A DNA stretch of 64,000 bases, from NCBI GenBank assembly GCA_951799425.1, contig OX637393.1, forward strand, positions 18,743,744 to 18,807,743. Reading direction: 5' to 3'. The DNA comes from Ilex aquifolium (taxonomy: Eukaryota; Streptophyta; Magnoliopsida; Aquifoliales; Aquifoliaceae). This document shows, piece by piece, positions 55,908-64,000 of this stretch. The position numbers were made by a program, and so were the translations under genes. Positions within the stretch are counted from its first letter, which is position 1. The number at the start of each line of letters is the position of its first letter. The notes below the pieces were generated by a model, which was not told where the DNA came from, did not search any database, and saw only the letters and a list, made by a program, of their open reading frames with translations.

Positions 55908-57412
55908 ACCACCTTACATCAATTAACTTACATGTTACTGGCAAGTTAACCGGTAGGTCTGATGTATATAAACCATCACACAACAAGTTCTTAGGTTAGT
56001 TGGTGGTATCCATGACATTTGATTAATCCAAGCAAACCAGAAGGACAAGCCATTCATGAGGAACACTTGAATTATTCAATTGATCTCTTGATAGTAAGTG
56101 CGTACATAATAAACCATAACACAGCAAATTCTTAGGCTAGCTGGTGATATTAAGTCATAACACATCAACTTCTTAGGTTAGTTGGTTATAGATGTGCCAA
56201 TTGACTAATTCGAGTGAACCAGAAGGACAAGTCATTCATGAGGAATACTTGAATTACTCAATAAGTCATCTATGATATATATATACCAGTTGAACATCCT
56301 CAGGGTTCTGGTGGAGGACAAGCCACACCGATAGGAATACCGTAGATATTCGACTGGCAATACAGTTATATATAGTAGTTAAACAACCCTAATAACCTAG
56401 AAGGACAAACCATTCATGAAGATCATTTAGGTTTTGTACCATGCATCAGTAGAACATCCTCAGCGTTGCAGTAGAGGACAAGCCATACCGATAGGAACAC
56501 CGTAGATATTTAATCGGCAGGTTGATGATGCACTAATGACATAATTCTAGGCACAACACCGAAATTACGTACATCACTGTATCATGTATAAAGCATATAA
56601 TACATATATAAATAAATATATGAATAAAATATCAGCATTTCCAGAGGTTAACCAATATTATACATATGTTTACCTCTCACTGGAGGATATAAGTAACTAC
56701 TCACGCCCCATTGCTACAGACAAGCAAGGAGTGCGGGCAGTTTCCATTACAACTGAAATTAAAATACAAACTCTAAAACTTCTTCCACAAGGAACAACTA
56801 AAACACAACCACTTTTATTATCTGAATAGAATGATAATCAAGACAAAAAAGTGGCAGCAGTTCAACTATCCGAATAGAATGATACAACAGAAATGTAGAA
56901 ATACATAATATCGGTTGGAGTGTATCACGGACCGGATTGAATTGCACTTTCTCTTTCTCTCTTTCTTTTTCTCTTTCTTTTTCTCTTTTGGAATTCTCTC
57001 AAGAGCTCTATTTCTCTCCTTCCCCGACCAAGTGAAGAAGAAGGCCATGCATGGCCTATATATAGAAAAAAGAAGCAGGAGGTGGAAGGATAAAGCTCAG
57101 CCGCCAAGGGCCACCGTCCAGACGCCCCTCCACCATCCAGACGGTGGAGCCTTGCTGGAAATCAAGCTGATGTGTTGACTCTTGTTTTGTGTATTTTACA
57201 CTTTGCTCCTTTGTTGTTTCAAGCTTTGACATATCATTCCTCATATTCTTCGGCAATTCCGCATTAAACCCTGAAATTTTAAACATAACGCAATTAAAAC
57301 CCTAATTTACGCACAAACCCTAATTGACTCTAATTGATAGTTTTTAATTATTTTATCATATTATTTTGGCTTATTTAACTATTCTAATTTACATACTAAT
57401 TAGGGTTAATCA
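55908..57412 (-). repeat. 3' LTR of element G, truncated
   Basis: On the minus strand it starts TGATTAACCC at 57412 next to the PPT and is cut by the LTR of F at 55907/55908. TATA box at 57056-57065; CCGTCCAGACG-type sites at 57114-57147; GA-rich leader (56945-56995 as CT). About 180-bp repeats around 'agaaggacaagccattcatgagga' occur near 56038, 56219 and 56398. No gene. Confidence 0.8.
57056..57065 (-). promoter_or_regulatory. TATA box in the LTR of G
   Basis: CTATATATAG, itself palindromic, about 50 bp downstream (minus strand) of the CGTCCAGACG sites and followed by a GA-rich leader. Confidence 0.7.
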
Positions 57413-59155
57413 CACTCTCCAACTTAAACTTTACTAGTCCCTAGTAAATTAAACAAAATATAATACAAACAGAGGTAAAATCATTTTCGTAGATTTTTTT
57501 CACGATTGCATTTAGCATATGCAATAAGCCTTTAAACCCCTAGGTGATCCCTAGTGGACTTGTTTTGTCTTGTGAAGGTTTTTAGTGAAGCTGCCTACAA
57601 ACTTCAGTAGTTAGGAGTTTATAATTCATATTTTTCACAAAATAATTAAATCAATTTTCCTTTTGTTTCGCCAGAATAGTTCCTTTTCTGATCACTATAA
57701 GAGTAACATATGTTAGTTGTGATATTATCTATATATTTTTATAAAAACATGTATGTGTGTGTGTGTGTGTAATGATTTCCTTATTTCAAAAAAAAAATCA
57801 CTTGAGAAATATTACCCTTTTTCATGGTAGTCTTGATGTCAATCCTTTCCTGGAATACACTCAGCAAAAATAACACCCATGTTATAGTGATTGTTCTCAA
57901 GAGTTACATGTGATTGGAGTATAGTTGACAAAGCAAATAATTTCACATGTAGTAAATCAAAAGAGCAGTTATTTGAATAAAATTGGAATTTGACATAATC
58001 TCATGAAAGAATATTAACACTATATTGATTATATTATCAACATTCTCATTTTTTGGATTGATAGAATTTATACAGATGTATGATCTCTGGAATCAAAAAG
58101 GACTTTTTTTTGGGTTGTAATGTGGCCATCGGTTTAGGGTTTAAGAAATGACGTCCATCGGATTCAAAAGCTACTTTTTATATGGTGGCACACCTCTTTC
58201 TAACTTTTTCAAACTTTGCAAGTTCATCCTTTGCATTTTTCACTTTCTTGGCTCTTTTCTTTTTGTTTTTCCTTTTTAAATTTCTTTCATGGCTAATAGC
58301 AAATATCCTTTTCTTTTTCTGTATCATATTGATTTAAAAGAGGGTGCAAGAAAATTATGTAGCAAAGGTAGGTTTGAAATATATTCTTATATGGCTCAGG
58401 TATTTTTCGGGTTTTAAGAAAAGAATTTATACTCTTTCAGGCTCAATCCTGGCTGACTAAGGATATAATTTTGTAAAAGAAATGGTCAAGGCTCAAAATT
58501 AATTAAAAATGGCCTAAGATCATTTTCTAGAATTCATACATCTGTATAATTCCTATTTAAAAGAATTTCAAGGACAATGTTAATAATATAATCTAACAAG
58601 TGCTAATAAAGACAAAAATAATGAGATTATTCAAAGAAAGTTTACCGCTGAATCGAAGATTTGTATTTGAGTAGAGGTAGAATATCTCTCCAAGAAAGAT
58701 CAGTTCAAAATATGTACTAGGTTTTACATCTCCACTACATATGCAAAGAGAATATTATTTCATAAGGTTTTTAACAATAAAGAAATCTATTTGTGTATTT
58801 ATAAGAATAAGTTTAACTAAAAATATTAAGATAATACACAACTAAGATATAAAAATCCCGCGTGATCAGATTAAGAGTATTCTTGCAAAGCATTTAAAAT
58901 ATTAACTTAATTTAATCGTGAATCATATGAAATAGTCTTCCTAACTTAAATATCAGCTCCATAAGTAACAAAAACAAATTTAAACACACAATAGTTCAAA
59001 ACAAACAAGTCTAAAACAAACACATGTAAAACATAAATTAAAGTTCAAGTGCATAAAGTAAACGTGCATAATTTAAAAACTGAGTGAAAGATAGCAAAGT
59101 TTTTTTGTAGAATCTCCAGTCTTTAGGAAGTGGATGGTCCTCCTCCAAAATGCTC
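57413..59155 (-). other. Element G polypurine tract and noncoding tail
   Basis: PPT 'taagttggagagtg' on the minus strand at 57413-57426. The rest is a strongly diverged copy of the conserved noncoding region: 'ataatctcatgaaagaatatt' (57996), pyrimidine-rich tract (58196-58320), 'atggcctaagatcat' (58508), 'catctccactacatatg' (58727). A (TG)n run lies at 57753-57770. No gene. Confidence 0.7.
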
Positions 59156-62100
59156 TCACAGTAGCCTCAAGATTTCAGCTTGATTTTGTTCATATTCATC
59201 CATGGGTTTGTTGATCTGAGTAATGCTGGTCTCCATTCCTAGCAAAATTTGTCTATCAGTTCTGTAATCTACCAGTATGTTTGGCTGATCCTCTTGTGGC
59301 TGTTGTTGTTCTTGTGGGAAGAATTCTTCAGGAGGTTGAAATGGCTCCTCTTGTGGTTCAGGTGGTGCTTCAGGTTGGTCTTCCGGTTGTCCTCCATGAC
59401 TCTTTTTTAATGAATTTTTATCCAATGCTCCAAAATGGTCCACTGTCTTCCATATAGGATCAATGATCACACCATCATTCCTGCATAGCTGAGAAAATAA
59501 TATAGCATATGGGAGTGATGGTTTCTTTCTATCCACAACAAGTATCATTTGGTCCATGATTAAGTTCGGCAAGTCAATTGTGTGTCTCATCCCAAATGCA
59601 TATAAGAAATAAGTCTGCTCAGTATAAATTTGATTCTTTTGGGCTCGGGGTAGCAAACTGTAAACCCCCACATGCTTATATTAATATATTAATGTACTTA
59701 TTTAGTGATTCTTATATATGTAATGACGTAAAAATAAAATAAACATTGCATATGAACAGTGCACGTGAACAGTGCACTAGCTGCAACTTCAAGCCCAATT
59801 TCGACCTTGATACAGTCAATATCTCTCAAAACTCAAAACATGGAAGTTGTAGAACTCTTTCTTAGCGTTCCATATCATCTTGAATCACCTCAACCGGAGC
59901 TCGGATGAGAGAGTTATACCCAGATAACGAAGCGATGTCGAAACAGTCCGGCAGACTACCTTTCACCAATTTGATCATAACTCTTTGTTGGAAAGTCCAA
60001 ATTGCGCACCGTTATTTTTGTTAGAACCCTAACTTGTATATATTTCCAACCATATAGGTCACACATACTAGAAATACCTGAGTCAAATCATTTTATTCTC
60101 CGAAGTTGACCAAAAATCTGCACTATGGTGTTCCTTGGATAGTAATTTTAATGTTTCGAGTGTAAATTTATTTTAGTTTGAAATAAATCATAAAAATGAA
60201 TGTTTTTAGGTTAAAATAACATTAAAAATGAATCCGGAACGTCGAAAAACCTTAGGGTAGTCATATGGATCAAATTGGAGATTCTTAGTGGCAAAACCGT
60301 AAATTTGGAGAAACCCAAAACAGCCTGTGAACAGTGTTTTTCGGGGCTGCTATGTATAAACTCATTTTCATCTCATTTGCCCTCATTTCTTTCACTCCCC
60401 TCACACCCCCACACCTTTTGGAACCCTAGAGAGCATTAGAGAGGAAGAAAGGAAGGAAAAAAACAAGAGATTCAAGGGTGATTCAAGATCAAATCTTCAT
60501 CTTCTTCACACTAAACCTAGGTTTTCAAGAACATTGAGGTAGGGTTTTCTTCCATTCTTGTCCATTGATGTTAGGGTTATTATACATGTAGAATTTGGCT
60601 CTTAATAGTATGTATTTGTTATGGGTTCCTTGTTCCTTGGTATGTTTACAAACATTCACATGATTTGAACAAAATGATGGTTGGAAATCCATCAAACTCT
60701 AGTTTTTTGCGGAAATATGGATTTTTCTCTATATCTTCACATCATTTTGATTTCGAAAATTCTAGAACTTTGTGTTGGGTAGTAAAATGATTGTATTGAT
60801 GATCTCATGCTTATTTCCTTTAAACTTGTCTCTTGTAACATGATTTGCGAAATGGGTATGTTTTCTTAAATTGTTCTATTATGTATCTTGCTTGTGAAAA
60901 TTGGGGAAAATCATGGAATTTGCTTGTATATGAGGTTGAGTATATTTTTGGTATGTCACTCTTGTGTATGGTGTTGTGAGGGACTTGGATTACCTTCGAG
61001 AGATGCCGTAGAGTGTTAGAGGTTAGTCTATCCCAGTGGGGGTGAGATGGTTGCCTAATGCTCGTAGTGGATTTTTGTTGTGACCGCGATCACTATTGTT
61101 CACATATATATCGAGGAAAAGGGTTAGTATACTAGACACCTTGGGAGGATCTCGTCAATGCCGTATGAGACGGTACACGCCCTTCCTAAATTGGTCTGTG
61201 ATTGTTAGTGGAAATGGGTGAACGAGGTAGAATCGTCGGGTAGATTCATGAGAAGCGACAACCTACTTGAGTGGTACCAAATAGAAATTATTGTTCATTG
61301 TACCAAATATTATTTCTCCAAGAGTTTCGGGTAGTATGGGATGCCGCGATAACTTGTGGAAATGGTGTATGGTGGAGTGGATTATGTAGGAAATTGTTTG
61401 TCAATTAAACGTGGTTTTATTCTCTTTCAATTCCTTATTATTGTACAAACTTGAGATCTCTTTTAAAATGTCCTTATTTTATTTCAAAATTCATTTATAT
61501 GTATGGGCGAAACGTGACCTACCTGGTTTACTTGATTTCAAAACCTTGAATGGGTTTGGAAGGATCCTTCTACAGAGCCTTGTGCTCACCCCCCCTACTT
61601 CCCCACCTTTCAGATTTTGCCTTTGACGAGGAGTTGGGAGTCGAGGGGCCGACACATTGGGAGACTCCGACAGAAGGGAGCGTGGATCCCGAGATGGACG
61701 CTTAGAGCGACCCCCCCGTTCTTTTGTTATAGACTTGGATAATCTTTTGGGAGAATTGTATAGCCTAGTTTTATTTTGTAAATTCCGCTGTGTATTATAG
61801 TACTTTTGTGGGGATGTAAAGGCCATAGCTTGGCCTATTCTTTTGGGATAACATGTAAATTTGATGGATTGATTTTATGGTAGTTAAATGGACCCGGTGT
61901 GGTCATTACAGTAGAATTGCACAGGTTGTGTTTTGGGTAGAGCTCCCCAAACAAAGGAGACTCTGCCCGAATTTTGTTAAATTAAGGACCCCCGGTTATT
62001 TATGGATTTATTAGTTACTCTCATGATATGAATGGTTATTGAATGTAATACCGTCCAGGGTGGTATTTGGGGCGTTACACAAACTGTTAACTGTTATCAA

Positions 62101-62661
62101 ATTGAGAATTTTGTATTTGTCTATCAGATCTCCTTGCTTTATATATTTATTTGGTCTACCCCAAACAAATTCTGGATTACCCATTACTTCCCTTCCTATG
62201 ACATTCAAATCAGGTAATTCAGTATAAGGATATTGTGGGTTCTCTTGTCTTTGCATGGGTTGAAAAAAATTGACTATAGTAGCCAGTGTAACTTGAAAAA
62301 CAATACCCCGTACGAACACACGCAATTGTCTTTCTCCAATTATCTCAGCATTACTATAAAACTCACGAACTAAACAGTCATAGGCAGGAGCAGATAATCT
62401 AACATAATGTAACCATCCTCTTGCATCAAGGATTTGTCTTTCTCCTATATTCTCAAAATCTTCATAAATAACTGGCCGTTCAGAAATGATAGTTTTAGTC
62501 AGAAAATTAGTATCATACCAGGCCTGTTGTTCAAAATTTTCAACCATCACCTCATTGAAGATATTTCCCTGTTCAGGTTATTGTGGAGGTGCTTGAGATG
62601 GTGGAGGTTGATCCCTTTGTGCCAGACTTGAAGATCCTCTTGTTCTTCATCTCGAATCCAT
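59156..62661 (-). pseudogene. Element G ORF3, split by a solo LTR and two stops
   Basis: Exact start ATG at 62661. The early part is Ser/Gln/Pro-rich with stops TGA (62647-62649) and TAA (62578-62580), followed by VENFEQQAWYDTNFLTKT, CLVREFYSNAEIIGERQLRVFVRGIVFQVT and DLIDKYKILNLITVNSL. Here a 2421-bp solo LTR interrupts the gene. Across it the frame resumes as LLPRAQKN, FGMRHTIDLPNLIMDQM, a Gln/Pro/Glu-rich tail and a last helix (DEYEQNQAEILRLL). If the insert and one CAAAC copy are ignored the two parts share one frame. Same family as ORF3 of C, D and F; function unknown. Confidence 0.78.
59659..62079 (+). repeat. Solo LTR of a different Ty3/gypsy family, 2421 bp
   Basis: TGTAAACCCCC...GGGGCGTTACA with inverted ends TGTAA/TTACA, flanked by CAAAC at 59654-59658 and 62080-62084. 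Unlike the Athila-type LTRs it has no CG palindrome array. Orientation (+) is inferred from a TATA-like 'atgtataaac' near 60350 followed by a CT- and GA-rich leader. The ends resemble Tekay/Del-type chromovirus LTRs, but this is from general memory only. No coding frame. Confidence 0.88.
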
Positions 62662-63220
62662 GTTTTTCTTGATTTCTCTTCAAATACTCCGTTTCAACTG
62701 ATTTCAATCGGTAGTTATCTTCAAAATGTGATGGGTAAGAGAATAATTGGAGCAGATTTGACGAAAAACCGTTGACTGTAGCAGATTTGAGAGCTCTTCC
62801 TTGGAAACTTTCGGCTTTTTCGAATTTTTGGTTGCGAGGGAGTGTAAAACTGATCGGTCTTGCATGGAGGAAGTTTATATATTGAGGACTGCCGTCCGGA
62901 CGCCTGGCCCACCGTCCAGACGATGCTATCTTGCTGGTTTTTTGGGTTTGCACACTGCAGGCTGCTGTTCTGAGTTTTTGTAATTTGTTCCTTTGAATTC
63001 CTACAGTAAACAAAATTAAATACAACTTTATATATTCTACAAAACTTTGTTAACCACTCTTTTTCTTTTCAAAAATTGGTTTTTTTTATTCTTTATTTGT
63101 TATTTCTTATTTACTGAGTTTCCTAATTAATTTATAGTTATTTACATTTATTTACAATTATTACAATTATATATATTCATAATTATGTACAATTCTTCCA
63201 AAAATTCATATCTCATTTGA
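62662..63220 (-). promoter_or_regulatory. Probable internal promoter region of ORF3 (element G)
   Basis: On the minus strand two CGTCCGGACG-type sites (62893-62902 perfect, 62912-62922 CCGTCCAGACG) lie just upstream of a TATA box AATATATAAA (62874-62883), about 215 bp before the ORF3 start. The LTR of G has the same palindrome type before its own TATA box. The rest (62930-63220) is AT-rich without features. Confidence 0.65.
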
Positions 63221-63631
63221 TCATACTAATTCATAGTCAGAACTATCTGGATCAATATTACCAGTGACACGGTTAACTTCATTTCATACGTATCTTGTTA
63301 ACATTGGGGTAGAATAGGATGGCGCCTCAGGATAATCCTTACTCTGCCCATACCTAATCCACTGTAAACGATCTGACGCTCGACTTGAAATTGGTTCCGC
63401 ACACTGATTATATTGTCTCAAATGTTCTGTACGACCACATCTTACACAACCACCGAGACGATTTGCTCGTCGGTGTTTAGCAAATGTACTTTTTCCACAC
63501 AAGGGTCTTGGTTGACTTTAAAACATTTCTAAATTTCTAACTCTTCTCGCTTTTTGCATGATCAATGCATTTATATCTTTTGGAAGATGACGCAGTAGAA
63601 TTAGACTTAACAAAAATAGTTTCTCGTCCAT
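63221..63631 (-). pseudogene. Broken gene like a Betaflexiviridae cysteine-rich nucleic-acid-binding protein
   Basis: Minus-strand frame from ATG at 63631 with in-frame TAA (63518-63520) and TGA (63284-63286), then TGA at 63221-63223: 136 codons in all. N terminus is hydrophobic with LLRHLPKDINALI. After the first stop a Lys/Arg-rich stretch (STFAKHRRANRLGG) runs straight into CVRCGRTEHLRQYNQC, a CX2CX4HX6C zinc finger (codons 62, 65, 70, 77), then DRLQWIRYG. This basic-plus-zinc-finger layout is the hallmark of the small 3'-terminal RNA-binding and silencing-suppressor proteins of carlaviruses and vitiviruses. It lies between the internal PPT-like site and the ORF3 promoter of G. It could instead be a plant or retroelement zinc-finger remnant. 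Confidence 0.5.
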
Positions 63632-64000
63632 TGTAAATAAATATAGAGATATATGTATATATATTATATTATTTTATTTTATTTATTTATTTATTTATTT
63701 TTTAAATATGATTCTCTATTCGGTTCTTTAACGTCTGTCAGTCACAAAGACAAACAAATTTAAAACCAAATTAATACTCTAAATATAAATAATAAATTCA
63801 CACAAATACCTCCCCAACTTAAATTAAACATTATCTGCAATGTAAAAAACAGTGATAATCAACATTGATAAGATAATTCAGCAATCTGTAGTCGTTTCAC
63901 CGATTGGGATATCTGGCTGTTACTCAGGAGATTTACTCTGTCAAATAAATTACAACTAATTAGTAATATTATGAAGAATTAAGCAACAATTTATTTTTCA
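63632..64000 (-). other. Element G noncoding DNA downstream of the (unseen) integrase
   Basis: Minus strand has 'taagttggggagg' at about 63811-63823 preceded by 'cattgcagataatg', the counterpart of 'cattgaggacaatgcatgg...agttggggggtgaggtg' after integrase in C, so pol of G should lie just beyond the window. The rest is AT-rich, including a (TTTA)n run at 63670-63700. Confidence 0.5.

Overview
The window is plant nuclear DNA, almost certainly from an angiosperm, and it is an AT-rich heterochromatic block made almost entirely of LTR retrotransposons. I see no convincing host gene, tRNA or rRNA gene. The dominant elements are Ty3/gypsy elements of the Athila type. The primer binding sites match the 3' end of plant tRNA-Asp (TGGCGCCGTTGCCGGGG), gag and pol lie in one long frame in the order gag-PR-RT-RNaseH-INT, and a third gene (ORF3, of the 'putative plant transposon protein' type) lies downstream of integrase where other Athila elements carry an env-like gene.

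Layout. 1-898: 3' part of a plus-strand LTR, butted against element A. 899-6367: element A (minus), a decayed gag-pol with PBS and 5' LTR. 6368-7868: AT-rich DNA and a probable truncated LTR of another family. 7869-10438: a minus-strand deletion derivative (LTR pieces around 1.5 kb of noncoding internal DNA). 10439-11530: LTR fragment of the element G type. 11531-18868: element B (minus), with INT, RH, RT, PR, gag and a 5' LTR stub. 18869-22512 plus 35254-35849: 3' end of element D (plus), with ORF3 and the 3' LTR. 22513-35248: element C (plus), complete with two LTRs and a GTATG target duplication, nested inside the LTR of D. 35850-36270: ORF3 fragment. 36271-37532: minus-strand LTR fragment. 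37533-49325: element E (plus), a non-autonomous LTR-internal-LTR-internal tandem carrying one short gag-derived ORF and interrupted by two 1835-bp solo LTRs. 49326-55907: element F (minus), reduced to LTR-ORF3-LTR. 55908-64000: element G (minus), with 3' LTR, noncoding tail and an ORF3 split by a 2421-bp solo LTR of another family. In its INT-ORF3 interval there is a small broken gene resembling the cysteine-rich nucleic-acid-binding protein of Betaflexiviridae plant viruses.

The most interesting structure is not a gene. Each family carries its own short perfect-palindrome cluster with a central CG: GTACCGGTAC in C and E, AACCTTCCGGAAGGTT in B and D, CGTTCGAACG in F, CGTCCGGACG in G. In the families that keep ORF3, the same palindrome type occurs both in the LTR and just upstream of ORF3, in F and G next to a TATA box. 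This suggests that ORF3 has its own promoter sharing a co-evolving control element with the LTR. ORF3 has a basic N terminus and an acidic C terminus with no membrane segment, so it looks like a nuclear protein rather than an envelope. No searches were run; family names rest on motifs read in the sequence.
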